Positions 17,549 through 27,026 of a stretch of 57,427 nt of DNA are shown piece after piece; position 1 is the first letter of the stretch, and each line of letters begins with the position of its first letter. Position numbers and translations under genes: made by a program. The DNA is from an uncultured Alphaproteobacteria bacterium (lineage in GTDB: Bacteria > Pseudomonadota > Alphaproteobacteria > Micavibrionales > Micavibrionaceae), in the NCBI GenBank assembly GCA_937923625.1, contig CALDTV010000021.1, positions 1-57,427 of the forward strand, written 5' to 3'. The notes beneath the pieces were generated by a model. It saw only the letters and a list, made by a program, of their open reading frames with translations. It was not told the DNA's origin and made no database searches.

Positions 17549-18553
17549 TTAGAATTCATACCGAACCGAAGCAATGCCGCTTGTATCTTCGTCATCATTC
17601 TCATGCGTATAATTAACGCCTAAATTAACCGATGCCCCACGTGCAATATCAATACGTGAGCCAAGCGCAACATTACGTGTTTCTTCGCCATCAATTTCCC
17701 CCAAAGCAGCTTCAGCGGAGAAGCGATATGCGCCATATTTATATTGCGTGCCTAGTGATCCAAAAATATGTTTGTCTTTTTCATTGGTATTATTATGATT
17801 TATTTTTTCGTAGCCAATTTGCCCGTCTATTAAAAAACTTGCGTAGGTGTATTTTGCCACAACAGCACCGCCATAAGTATCGGCGTTCAAGGTATTCGCA
17901 ATATTGGTATTTTCTGTTGTATCGCCTTTTCTGGCACGTGCAGAGGCAAAATAAACGCTTTTGCCAATCGGACGCTCGAACGAAACTCCGCCCTCTACGC
18001 GCCCTTCTTGATCTGCAGTTAGGGATGCTTGGTATGAATTATAACGAACAGAATAAAATGCGCCGCTTTCGTCTAAACCGCCAATAAAGTCATCATTTTG
18101 TAAATCGGCATTGCCAAATCCTTTATTGCGCCTTGTGTTCTCACGTACACTGCCTGTGACATTGCCGCCAGCAATTGTCCCCCATTCATCGGATGCGTAA
18201 AGTGCAATATCATAGCTATATCGATTTTCATCGTTTTCTCTTAAACGATCATAACGGGCAATATATTTTGCACCGATTTGGACAGTGTTTGGTAATTCGG
18301 TTTCAACGTTAAATTCACCAACGACATTGGTATTATAACTACTTTCGTTTATGGCTGAACTATAGCGGACTGCTTGATCAACCAAAATATTTGCATTTAA
18401 AGTTGCGGGTCCCAATTCGACAGCCAAGGGTTCTTCAAAAAAAGAGATATTATCGTAATTAATAGGCACGCTTTGACCATCTGCAAATGCATTAAAGGGC
18501 ATGAAACTCATTGAGAATAGAGCAGCAAAAGAAAAATATTTTTTATACGTCAT
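17549..18553 (-). CDS. Outer-membrane beta-barrel protein
   Basis: A 334-residue exported protein. The start chosen is the Met whose ATG lies 6 bases after GGAGG; a longer reading would overlap the upstream haloperoxidase. A signal peptide (MTYKKYFSFAALFSMSF..) ends near AFADGQ. The rest is alternating aromatic and polar strands typical of a porin- or autotransporter-like barrel and ends in a C-terminal Phe (VRYEF), the usual outer-membrane insertion signal. It lies 10 bases after the haloperoxidase gene and is probably cotranscribed with it. The passenger or cargo is unknown. Confidence 0.75.
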   Translation of the reverse strand: MTYKKYFSFAALFSMSFMPFNAFADGQSVPINYDNISFFEEPLAVELGPATLNANILVDQAVRYSSAINESSYNTNVVGEFNVETELPNTVQIGAKYIARYDRLRENDENRYSYDIALYASDEWGTIAGGNVTGSVRENTRRNKGFGNADLQNDDFIGGLDESGAFYSVRYNSYQASLTADQEGRVEGGVSFERPIGKSVYFASARARKGDTTENTNIANTLNADTYGGAVVAKYTYASFLIDGQIGYEKINHNNTNEKDKHIFGSLGTQYKYGAYRFSAEAALGEIDGEETRNVALGSRIDIARGASVNLGVNYTHENDDEDTSGIASVRYEF

Positions 18554-18563
18554 AGCGCTCCTC

Positions 18564-19973
18564 CTATATGATTTTTTGAAATGCATTATTATAAACGTAA
18601 TCAGCAAGATTTTTCCCAATCCTTAAGCCTTCGACATTATCAGCATCCCAATGCACCCCACCGTAAATACGGCTTGCGCCATTTTCTTCTGCAGCCTGCC
18701 ACAAGCTTGTCCATGAACGCCTTACGCCCGTTAATTGTTTGGGCCAGTTGACAAGATCTGGTGCTTCGGATGAAAAGTTAACTTTATCTGTGCCTATAAA
18801 ATTCGCAATCATGCGGGCTGATACGCCACTAAAAGCAGAATGACCAGATGTGTAAGCAGGAAAATCGGGTGTAAAAATCAAGCTTCGCCAATTAGATTGT
18901 CCTTGTCCTAGAATAGCGGAATTTTTAAAATCATCTGCGCGAAAACGAATAGCAGTTTCGGGGCGAACAATGTCATGTGTGTATTTACTATCCCATGTTG
19001 TAATCGCCGCATCAGCTTGGCTTATGCTCAATAAAGCATGCAGTCGCGCTTTTTCAATAAGGGGAAGATTCATATCTTGAGTAACGTTCATTGCAACTAA
19101 TTGCCAATGCCCAGGCGGGGTAACGCCACGCGGCCCATCTTCCCAGAAAAATGCAATTTCTGTTTCATCTGCTGTGCGTATATTACTATCTGCTGCGCCA
19201 ATTTCTTTGGCACGTTTATATTGTGCGGCGAATTCGGGACTTTGGGGGTCTAAAAAATTTGTCGCTAAAAATTCTTTTGTGCGGCGCATGACCCACGGCT
19301 TCTGCGCGCCCCAGCCAGGAACGTGGCCTCGGTTAAAGGTGCCTAAAAATGGTCCATCTGCCGCGCCATAAAAGGGCCCTGTTGGACTCCATTCTAAGAC
19401 ATCCTTACGCTTTGGATAACGCCCGAGATAAAAATTAGATTTATTTGGCTCTGCGCCATCATTGACACGTGATCTAATAACGATATTTGCGGCGTGTCTG
19501 CCATATTTTATGGCTTGCGCTTTGGATTCCCCATTTGGAAAATCAGATAAAAAAGCCGTACGGTCAAAAACAAAAGACGATTGCAAGGCTTCACTTAAAG
19601 CCATAGAGAATGCGACGCCGTATGCAATCTCTGGGTTTGCCGCTGAAGGGCCTTGTTCTATTTTAAAGGGCGAATGATATTTTTGGACAATGCCGTTCAC
19701 TGCCAAAAAACCTGCGGTATGTGCCATTGCAAATGCGCGCGTTGCTGGCGGCGGGGTTATCGACTGGTTGCGTACCGCCTGCAGCATAATATCCGTCCAT
19801 TTAAAAACGGTAGAACGATTTTGTGGTTGAATAATTTTCTTGATATAAGATTGATTGCTGGCTGACGGCGCGGAACAACCAGATAGCATGGACAATGATG
19901 GTGCGGCCGCCAAGCATGCTGCGCCTACCCCTAATTTTTTAACAAATTCTCGACGGTTATATTTTGTTTTCAT
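18564..19973 (-). CDS. Vanadium-dependent haloperoxidase (PAP2 superfamily), TAT-exported
   Basis: A 469-residue protein with a twin-arginine signal (NRREFVKKLG, then a hydrophobic segment and LSGC, possibly a lipoprotein cleavage site). The vanadate/phosphate-binding set is complete: Lys330 and Arg337 in KYTHDIVRP, Ser376-Gly377-His378 in YTSGHS, and Arg435 and His441 in SRIYGGVH. This matches vanadium chloro/bromoperoxidases, which oxidise halides with peroxide; an acid phosphatase activity of the same fold is the alternative. It should be folded with cofactor in the cytoplasm and exported. It is followed by the beta-barrel gene in an apparent two-gene operon. Confidence 0.85.
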   Translation of the reverse strand: MKTKYNRREFVKKLGVGAACLAAAPSLSMLSGCSAPSASNQSYIKKIIQPQNRSTVFKWTDIMLQAVRNQSITPPPATRAFAMAHTAGFLAVNGIVQKYHSPFKIEQGPSAANPEIAYGVAFSMALSEALQSSFVFDRTAFLSDFPNGESKAQAIKYGRHAANIVIRSRVNDGAEPNKSNFYLGRYPKRKDVLEWSPTGPFYGAADGPFLGTFNRGHVPGWGAQKPWVMRRTKEFLATNFLDPQSPEFAAQYKRAKEIGAADSNIRTADETEIAFFWEDGPRGVTPPGHWQLVAMNVTQDMNLPLIEKARLHALLSISQADAAITTWDSKYTHDIVRPETAIRFRADDFKNSAILGQGQSNWRSLIFTPDFPAYTSGHSAFSGVSARMIANFIGTDKVNFSSEAPDLVNWPKQLTGVRRSWTSLWQAAEENGASRIYGGVHWDADNVEGLRIGKNLADYVYNNAFQKII

Positions 19974-20132
19974 CGTAATTTTTTTAATTATATAAGTATT
20001 TTACAGCTATTAAGCCATTGTTGCCGTTAAACGTAAAGCCGTTCGTATGGCAATCTTTTTTATTTTACGAAACATACATAATTTTAGTTTATATGTAAAT
20101 ATATTTTATTGGAAATAATAAATAAATGACGT

Positions 20133-21563
20133 TTATTGTTCGGTTTGTGACAAATCCGCATAGGCTTGGGTGTGGCTTTCCCAACCACCCCCTAGCGCTG
20201 TGTATAGTGCGATGAGCTTGATCATGGTTTGTATCTCGGAAACTACCAAACTGTCTTCGCTCGTTGTGAGTTCACGCTGTGCGTCTAAAACTGCTAAATA
20301 ATCAACTTCACCTGCGTCCAATAGCTCTTGCGCTAACGTGACGGCGGAACGTCTAGTTTGCAAACTTTTTTCTAATTGATTGCGGGTTTCAATTTCACGA
20401 CCATAACGCGTGAGGGCTTTTTCAGCGTCGGCGAGTGCCTCTAATATAGTTTTTTCATAGGCGGCAAGAGCCGCTTGGTTTTCGGCTTTTTCAATATCAA
20501 TACGCGCCCGAATGCTGCCACCATCAAAAACCGACCAACGCATTGACGGGCCAAAAGACCACATTCCCGCAGATGCCATAAACAGATCACTAAAATTACG
20601 TGCTTGCGTCCCAATATCGCCTGTTAAAGAGAATTTAGGAAATAAATTGGCGATTTCTGCCCCTATATCTGCACTCGAAGCCGCAAGCTCGCGCTCTGCT
20701 ATTTTTACATCAGGGCGGCGGCGTAAGATATCCGAACGCAGACCAACTGGTACAATCTCTGGCGCGTAAGGGAGCGGCTGCACGGTTTTCATTTCATCGA
20801 GCAATGCCTCTGGTGGTAAACCTAACAAAGTCGAAAGACTGAAAATATTTACTTCTAAGGCGGCGTTTAAATTTGGTAGCTGCGCTTGGGTGGCTTCATA
20901 CTCACCGCGCGCGCGGTCAGCATCAAATTGCGTTGCCTCACCGACATTTAAACGCGCATTGATCAAATCATATGTTTGTTTTAATAAATCAATATTTTGT
21001 TGGGTGATGGCTATACGCTTTTGAACGCCGCGGGCTTCATAATAATTACGCGCAACATCTGAAAACGTGCTTAACATCACATTATTATAAGAAGCTTTTG
21101 CGATGCCTAAACGTGCATCAGAAGCCTCTATTTCACGGCGTGTTCCGCCAAAAATATCGAGTTCCCATGATGCATCGAATCCTGCGTCATAAACATTGCG
21201 AATATCACCGCTGTTAAAAGATGAATTTGCACTGCTTGATTTTGATCTTGTTGCCTCGACGTTACTGCCTAGGCTTGGCATTAAAGTGCCACGCGTTTCC
21301 CCGCGTACGGCACGCGCACGTTTAATATTCGCAAGCGCAATTTGAACATCTTTATTGTGAACCGCAGATTGTTCAATATATTTTGATAAAAGCGCATCAT
21401 CAAAAATATTCCACCATTCTGTATGAATGGGCTCTTGTGAAACCTGGGTAGGCGAGGCAGAAAACCATTTATCAAATAAGTCAATTTTGGGTGCTTTGTA
21501 ATCGGGGCCCATCGTGCATGCACTGAGCCCTAAACTTAAAAGAAGTATTGCCGCTTTAGTCAT
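20133..21563 (-). CDS. RND efflux outer-membrane factor, NodT family lipoprotein
   Basis: A TolC-like outer-membrane channel of 476 residues. The N-terminus is a lipoprotein signal with lipobox LSAC, followed by TMGPDYKAP, the typical NodT/OprM beginning. Two long coiled-coil repeats follow (for example SAVTLAQELLDAGEVDYL near residue 400). Its start overlaps the end of the pump gene by 8 bases. With the two upstream genes it forms a complete tripartite efflux system. Confidence 0.93.
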   Translation of the reverse strand: MTKAAILLLSLGLSACTMGPDYKAPKIDLFDKWFSASPTQVSQEPIHTEWWNIFDDALLSKYIEQSAVHNKDVQIALANIKRARAVRGETRGTLMPSLGSNVEATRSKSSSANSSFNSGDIRNVYDAGFDASWELDIFGGTRREIEASDARLGIAKASYNNVMLSTFSDVARNYYEARGVQKRIAITQQNIDLLKQTYDLINARLNVGEATQFDADRARGEYEATQAQLPNLNAALEVNIFSLSTLLGLPPEALLDEMKTVQPLPYAPEIVPVGLRSDILRRRPDVKIAERELAASSADIGAEIANLFPKFSLTGDIGTQARNFSDLFMASAGMWSFGPSMRWSVFDGGSIRARIDIEKAENQAALAAYEKTILEALADAEKALTRYGREIETRNQLEKSLQTRRSAVTLAQELLDAGEVDYLAVLDAQRELTTSEDSLVVSEIQTMIKLIALYTALGGGWESHTQAYADLSQTEQ

Positions 21564-24500
21564 TTTTTAATTCCAATTTTTCTTTTTTCAATTGACGTTT
21601 AACATCACCCGGTGAGCCCGTGTTGCGCGCCAATAAATCATAAGCAACAGGTACAATAAATAATGTAAAAAACGTTGCGGCTAAAACACCGCATAAAATA
21701 ACAACACCAATAGCAATGCGTGTTTCCGCGCCTGCGCCAGAGGAAAGAAGTAAAGGGATAGATCCAGCCACAGTTGTAATTCCTGTCATCACAATAGGGC
21801 GTAAGCGTATTTGCGCCGCTTCTATTAAGGCCTTTGAGAATTCCATGCCTTCATCCCGCAATTGGTTGACGAATTCGACAATTAAAATACCATTTTTGGC
21901 TGCTAAACCAATTAACATGATAAGGCCAATTTGCGTATACACATTTAAAGAATTTCCTGTGAAATAAAGCCCCGCCAATGCACCAGCAATAGCCAGTGGA
22001 ACGGTTAGAATAATCACAAGCGGGTGTACGTAACTTTCAAATTGTGCCGCAAGCACCAAAAACACGACGCCAAACCCCAAAATAAATACAAAAATAAGTG
22101 ATGAGCCGCTGGTTTGAAAATCAAGTGATTGACCTTTATAGTCAATTACAACGTTATCTGGTAAATATTCCCGCGTGGCTTCGCGTAAGTATTCTAAGGC
22201 TTCGCCTAAAGAGTAACCTTCTGCAAGGCCTGCTTCAAGAGTAATAGCGCGTGTTCTATTGTAGCGATTTAAATCCCCTGAATCGGCATATTCTTCAATC
22301 TTAATAAGATTAGAAAGTGGAATAAGTTGGCCTGAATTATCGGATCTAACGTAAATATTTTGTATATCGTTTGGTGTGTTTTGGTTCGAACGCTCCCCTT
22401 CAACAATAACATCATATTCTTCGCCATTTTCAATATAGGTCGTAATACGACGTGACCCCAACATTGTTTCAAGTGTTGTGCCAATCGTGTCTACACTAAC
22501 GCCCAAGTCAGCCGCGCGATTTTGGTCGATAACAATTTGAAGCTGAGGTTTTGTCTCTTTATAATCACTATCGATATCGAGTAAATTTGGATTATTCTCA
22601 TTTACTTTTTCGATTAAAATATCGCGCCATTCTGCTAATTCCTCATAGGTTCCACCACCTAAAACAAATTGTACTGGCTTGCTTGGGCGGCCACCGAACC
22701 CTTGGCGCATCACGGGAAATGCACGAACGCCGGGTAAGTCAGACATTTTCCCTGCAATTTTACCCATAATCACATTTGCGGGACGGCGGTTCGCCCAATC
22801 ATCCAAGACAACAATCACCATGCCGTCATTAAAATTTGCCGCGTTACCAAAACCGCGCGGCGCCCGAATGAGCGAGCGACTGACTTCACTACTATCAACA
22901 TAAGGTTGCATGCGGCGCTCAATTTCGTTCATATATTCTGCTGTATATTCAAACGAGGCTCCTTCTGGTCCCGTAACGAACAAGAAAAATGCGCCACGAT
23001 CTTCTTTTGGCGCATATTCAGATGGCACTGCATTAATAAAATAAACCGAAAGCGATGCCAGAATAGCAAAAATCAGGATCATAATAATTCTAATCTTGAG
23101 AATTTTGTTTAATAAGGCGGCATAGAATGATTTAAATTTTTCAAAAACTTTATCAACCTTGGCTGTCAGTCTAGTTTTTTTAGTTTTCTTTAAAAGCTTT
23201 GATGCCAACATCGGACATAACGTCAACGCTATCAATGTTGAAAAACTGACCGCGGCAACCATCGTCAAGGCAAATTCAGTAAATAAGCGGCCTAAGTCGC
23301 CTTCTAAAAATGTAATGGGGGCAAAGACAGAAATTAAAACTAAGGTTGTTGCAATGACTGCAAAGCCAACTTGGCGCGCGCCTTTATAGGAAGCCGTTAA
23401 GGGTGGCTCGCCTTTTTCAATACGGCGGGAGATGTTTTCTAATACAACAATCGCATCATCGACAACCAAGCCAATAGCCAAAACCATTGCTAAAAGAGTG
23501 AGCAAATTAATCGAAAAACCAAACGCAAATAATAAAATAAAGGTGGCAATTAATGATACCGGCACAGTGATTGCGGGGATGAGCATAGCGCGTATACTAC
23601 CCAAGAAAAGATAGATCACACCAACAACCAAAAGCATAGCAATGATTAATGTTTTATAGACCTCTGCTATCGCTCCTCGAATGAAAACTGATGTATCATA
23701 AGAATTTATAATTTCCATTCCTGGGGGTAAATTAGGACGTAATTGATTTGCTAAATCAATCGCGCCTTGTGCAACATCAATGGTATTGGCTTTGGATTGT
23801 TTGATCATGCCCAAACCAATCATGGGAACACCATTTCCACGGAAAAAAGTTCTTTTTTCAATCGCTTCTTTTTCAACGCGCGCAATATCACCAAGGCGCA
23901 CAAGGTAATCATCACTGCGCGAGATAACTAATTTTTCAAAGTCCTCAGGTGTTTGGTAAACCCGTTCGATACGTGCGGTAAATTGTACTTCTTCAGACTC
24001 TATACTCCCTGCGGGTAATTCAACATTTTCTGACTGCAGGGCGTTTTGTACATCTGTGACTGTGATGTTACGCGCCGCCATTTGGTTGCGATCTAGCCAT
24101 ATACGCATTGAATACTCTAATCCTCCCCCTAAACGCACTCTGGCAACGCCAGGGACAACGGAAAAGCGGTCTTGTAAATATCTCTTTGCGTAATCTGTTA
24201 ACTCCAACGTGTTTAAACGATCGCTGGTGAGGTTGAGCCATAAAATAACATCATCGCTTGAGTCTGCTTTTTGGATATCGGGTGGATCTGCTTCTTCTGG
24301 TAAATTATCAATGACCCCAGAGACACGGTCGCGGATATCATTTGCCGCGGCTTCAATATTGCGATTAACATCAAATTCAATATTAATGCGCGATCTGCCG
24401 TCTGATGAGGTAGATGAAATAAATTTAATGCCTTCAACGCCTGATATTCTATCTTCGATAACTTCGGTAATCCGCGTTTCAACAATATTGGCGGATGCCC

Positions 24501-24657
24501 CTTGATAGCTTGTATCAATTGAAACAACAGGGGGGTCGATATCCGGATATTCACGCAGGGCTAATTTGCTGTAAGAAACAAACCCAAAAGCAATTAAAAG
24601 CAGTGATATAACCGAAGCAAAAACGGGGCGGGTGACTGAAATATCTGATAAAAGCAT
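21556..24657 (-). CDS. RND multidrug efflux inner-membrane pump (HAE1 family)
   Basis: A 1033-residue proton-driven exporter related to AcrB/MexB. It has the N-terminal SVTRPVFASVISLLLIAFG helix, two large periplasmic loops, and the TM4 segment LAIGLVVDDAIVVLENI with the Asp pair of the proton relay; a second GLAAKNGILIVEF occurs in TM10. It lies between adaptor and outer-membrane factor genes, sharing one base with the adaptor stop (TAATG). The sequence does not show the substrate. Confidence 0.95.
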   Translation of the reverse strand: MLLSDISVTRPVFASVISLLLIAFGFVSYSKLALREYPDIDPPVVSIDTSYQGASANIVETRITEVIEDRISGVEGIKFISSTSSDGRSRINIEFDVNRNIEAAANDIRDRVSGVIDNLPEEADPPDIQKADSSDDVILWLNLTSDRLNTLELTDYAKRYLQDRFSVVPGVARVRLGGGLEYSMRIWLDRNQMAARNITVTDVQNALQSENVELPAGSIESEEVQFTARIERVYQTPEDFEKLVISRSDDYLVRLGDIARVEKEAIEKRTFFRGNGVPMIGLGMIKQSKANTIDVAQGAIDLANQLRPNLPPGMEIINSYDTSVFIRGAIAEVYKTLIIAMLLVVGVIYLFLGSIRAMLIPAITVPVSLIATFILLFAFGFSINLLTLLAMVLAIGLVVDDAIVVLENISRRIEKGEPPLTASYKGARQVGFAVIATTLVLISVFAPITFLEGDLGRLFTEFALTMVAAVSFSTLIALTLCPMLASKLLKKTKKTRLTAKVDKVFEKFKSFYAALLNKILKIRIIMILIFAILASLSVYFINAVPSEYAPKEDRGAFFLFVTGPEGASFEYTAEYMNEIERRMQPYVDSSEVSRSLIRAPRGFGNAANFNDGMVIVVLDDWANRRPANVIMGKIAGKMSDLPGVRAFPVMRQGFGGRPSKPVQFVLGGGTYEELAEWRDILIEKVNENNPNLLDIDSDYKETKPQLQIVIDQNRAADLGVSVDTIGTTLETMLGSRRITTYIENGEEYDVIVEGERSNQNTPNDIQNIYVRSDNSGQLIPLSNLIKIEEYADSGDLNRYNRTRAITLEAGLAEGYSLGEALEYLREATREYLPDNVVIDYKGQSLDFQTSGSSLIFVFILGFGVVFLVLAAQFESYVHPLVIILTVPLAIAGALAGLYFTGNSLNVYTQIGLIMLIGLAAKNGILIVEFVNQLRDEGMEFSKALIEAAQIRLRPIVMTGITTVAGSIPLLLSSGAGAETRIAIGVVILCGVLAATFFTLFIVPVAYDLLARNTGSPGDVKRQLKKEKLELKND

Positions 24658-25769
24658 TATTCTGCCTGACTGTTATTTTTTGTCCCAGCTGGTTTTTCCA
24701 GCATATCACCTATTGATTGCTGTTTTTCCTCGACGGCCTTTATGATGATAGGGGCGCCATCTTTAATCTTTAATGTGCCATGATTTACGATTTGATCATT
24801 TTCGTTTAGGCCAGAAAGAACCTCTATTTCGCCGCTGCGGCGGGCGCCAATATTTATCTCTTTTTTCACAGCGACTTTTTTGTCTTCTTTATCTTTGGCG
24901 ATATAGACAAAGTTTTTTCGCCCTTGTTTAATTAATGCCTCTTCGGGAATGACCAATGCTTGGCGTTGGTTTTTTACAAGATCAATTGTCATCAGCAAAC
25001 CAGGCTTTAGGATGCCATCTTCATTTGGAATAATGCCGCGTATTTTTACGGTGCGGGTTAATGGATCGACTTGTGTGTTAATTGTTTGTATCTCACCTAT
25101 AAATTCACGATCTCCAAAGGCTTCAATACGCCCCACAATTTTAAGTCCTTTTTTAAGGGTTGGTAAAAAGAGGGAGGGCACATCAAAGTCAACTTTAATA
25201 AGGCTTGTGTCATCTAATCGTGTAATAATATCCGAGGGTTGTACCAACGCGCCCACACTGACCTCACGAAGCCCAATAGTGCCATCAAACGGAGCTGTGA
25301 TGGCTAATTTGTCTAATCTTGCTGTGACGCCTGAAATGGCGGCGCGTGCTTGGTTAAGGGCGGATAAACGCTCTTGCATGGCGGCTTTTGAAATGGCTTT
25401 GCTATCTTGTAAATTTTTTGCACGATTATAAGCAGAGCGCGCCTCTGAAAGTTCTGCTTGTGCCGCTCTTAAGGCCGCGTTTTCTTCCCCTTTAGCCAGC
25501 GTTACGAGCAAATCACCTTTTTTAACTTGCTGGCCTTCTTCAAAATAAATTTTAGTAATTTTTTCGGCTGTATCCGCGGTAATAACAACCATTTCATTAG
25601 ACTTTGTTGTGCCCAATGCTTCGACTGTGTCACCAAAATCTTTTAAAATAACTGGCGCGACTATGACGGCAGTTGGGCCTTTGGGGCGGCCTTTTTGGGC
25701 TTGTGCCGTAAATGGGATGGCTGTGATAAAAATCGTTGTGAGAATAATGAGGGAAAGAATTTTGGACAT
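24657..25769 (-). CDS. RND efflux periplasmic adaptor (membrane fusion protein)
   Basis: A 370-residue HlyD/AcrA-type adaptor with a cleavable signal ending at TAQAQ. The lipoyl halves are visible (KIYFEEGQQVKKGDLLVTL and ITAPFDGTIGLREVSVGALV) around an alpha-helical hairpin at about 95-145, followed by beta-barrel and membrane-proximal domains. It is first in the three-gene operon. No adjacent regulator is seen. Confidence 0.93.
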   Translation of the reverse strand: MSKILSLIILTTIFITAIPFTAQAQKGRPKGPTAVIVAPVILKDFGDTVEALGTTKSNEMVVITADTAEKITKIYFEEGQQVKKGDLLVTLAKGEENAALRAAQAELSEARSAYNRAKNLQDSKAISKAAMQERLSALNQARAAISGVTARLDKLAITAPFDGTIGLREVSVGALVQPSDIITRLDDTSLIKVDFDVPSLFLPTLKKGLKIVGRIEAFGDREFIGEIQTINTQVDPLTRTVKIRGIIPNEDGILKPGLLMTIDLVKNQRQALVIPEEALIKQGRKNFVYIAKDKEDKKVAVKKEINIGARRSGEIEVLSGLNENDQIVNHGTLKIKDGAPIIIKAVEEKQQSIGDMLEKPAGTKNNSQAE

Positions 25770-25873
25770 AATGCTTCTTTTTTGATTTGTTCTATAATGA
25801 CCTACTTACATTATACGCAATCCCATGAAATATCATTCGAAATTATTTTAAAAAAGTTACAACAAAACTTAAT

Positions 25874-26731
25874 TTAGTCCTCCTCACCAGAAGAGGCGAA
25901 GTACTCAACCAGCCAATCTGAAAAGCTATTTGTTTGTAATGTGTTTAATAAATCATTTTTGATGGTTTCTTGCGCAGATTTTGGAATTTCAAGGCATGCA
26001 CTGTCTGTTTTCAATTCTTCGCCCACATAACGCTTATTATGTATTTCAACTTGTTCTAAATAATATCCATATTCAATAAAAAGCTCGGACATTTTCGGGC
26101 CTAAAAACCCCACGGAAAATGTCATGGCATTTTCTAGCGTTGTTCCTTCATGGGCGAATTGCGGCGGAATGTAAATGACATCACCTTTTTCTACTTTTAC
26201 TTCTTGGCCGTTAAAGCCTTCTTTTAAAACTTTTAATTCCAGCCCTTCGATACAGGCGTCGTTTTGAACGGGGCTTTGGCCAATACGCCATGATCGGCGA
26301 CCAATGCCTTGCGCCAAGAAAACATGATAACTATCCGTATGTGGCCCAACAGAGCCGCCTTTTGCAGAAAAACTGACCATGATGTCATCCAATAACCATC
26401 GCGGAGAGAAGTTAAAATATTCTAACAACGCGGCCGTATCTGGGTGATATTTTTCAACATTTTGGACAAGCAAACTCCAATTTTCTTCTCCTAATGTTTG
26501 AAAACGCTCTTCTTGAAAGGGACCATGTTCGCATGTCCATTTTTTGCCTTCTGGTGCCGTGATGACAAGGCGGGATTTTATTTCTTCTTCTAAAGAAAGC
26601 CCCGCTAAGGTGTCCCCATCAATCAACCGATCAAATAAATTGGGATCAACTCCACCGCGTACAACGAATGGTTTTTTATTCCAATATGTTTGGTAAAATT
26701 CTTCGGGTGTGGGAAATTGTTTTAATATCAT
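25874..26731 (-). CDS. roxA: RoxA/YcfD-like ribosomal protein L16 arginine hydroxylase
   Basis: A cupin/JmjC-fold 2-oxoglutarate- and Fe(II)-dependent oxygenase of about 285 residues. The iron ligands are in GPHTDSYHVFLAQG (HxD) and the later PPQFAHEGTT His. The flanking GRRSWRIGQ and the N-terminal FYQTYWNKKPFVVRGG match E. coli YcfD, which hydroxylates an arginine of ribosomal protein L16. I chose the Met at 26731 because the longer frame would overlap the RRM gene; the ribosome binding site is weak and a near-cognate start just upstream is possible. It is third in an operon with an RRM protein and an ABC-F ATPase, all of translational flavour. Confidence 0.85.
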   Translation of the reverse strand: MILKQFPTPEEFYQTYWNKKPFVVRGGVDPNLFDRLIDGDTLAGLSLEEEIKSRLVITAPEGKKWTCEHGPFQEERFQTLGEENWSLLVQNVEKYHPDTAALLEYFNFSPRWLLDDIMVSFSAKGGSVGPHTDSYHVFLAQGIGRRSWRIGQSPVQNDACIEGLELKVLKEGFNGQEVKVEKGDVIYIPPQFAHEGTTLENAMTFSVGFLGPKMSELFIEYGYYLEQVEIHNKRYVGEELKTDSACLEIPKSAQETIKNDLLNTLQTNSFSDWLVEYFASSGEED

Positions 26732-26765
26732 ATGATGACCATAATAGATGGATTGCTCTTTTGCC

Positions 26766-27002
26766 TTAATTCGCTTTTTTAACGCGGATTTTGTTCTTTC
26801 CAACTTTACTGCCATGAAGCTCTTGAATGGCCAACTCCCCTTCATGTTCTAATGCCATTTCAACAAAACCAAATCCTTTTGATTTGCCAGCATCTTCATT
26901 AAGAACCAAGCTACAAGATTTGATATTACCAATTTTTTTAAAAAGCATTGCCAATGATTGTTCATCAAAATCGCGGGGTAAATTTAACGCCATAAGTTTC
27001 AT
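26766..27002 (-). CDS. RRM-domain RNA-binding protein
   Basis: A single RNA recognition motif of 78 residues. RNP2 is LMALNLP at the N-terminus and RNP1 is KGFGFVEM around residues 42-49, with the aromatic side chains expected to stack on RNA. Such small bacterial RRM proteins resemble the cyanobacterial Rbp family and bind mRNA or ribosomal RNA. It is 24 bases downstream of the ABC-F gene and 34 bases upstream of roxA, so cotranscription is likely. Confidence 0.88.
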   Translation of the reverse strand: MKLMALNLPRDFDEQSLAMLFKKIGNIKSCSLVLNEDAGKSKGFGFVEMALEHEGELAIQELHGSKVGKNKIRVKKAN

Positions 27003-27026
27003 TTAGTCTCTCCTGTAAAAAATGCC

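Noticed and set aside
26732-26845. N-terminal extension of the RoxA-like protein
   Set aside because: It overlaps the RRM gene in another frame, is basic and unlike the family start.
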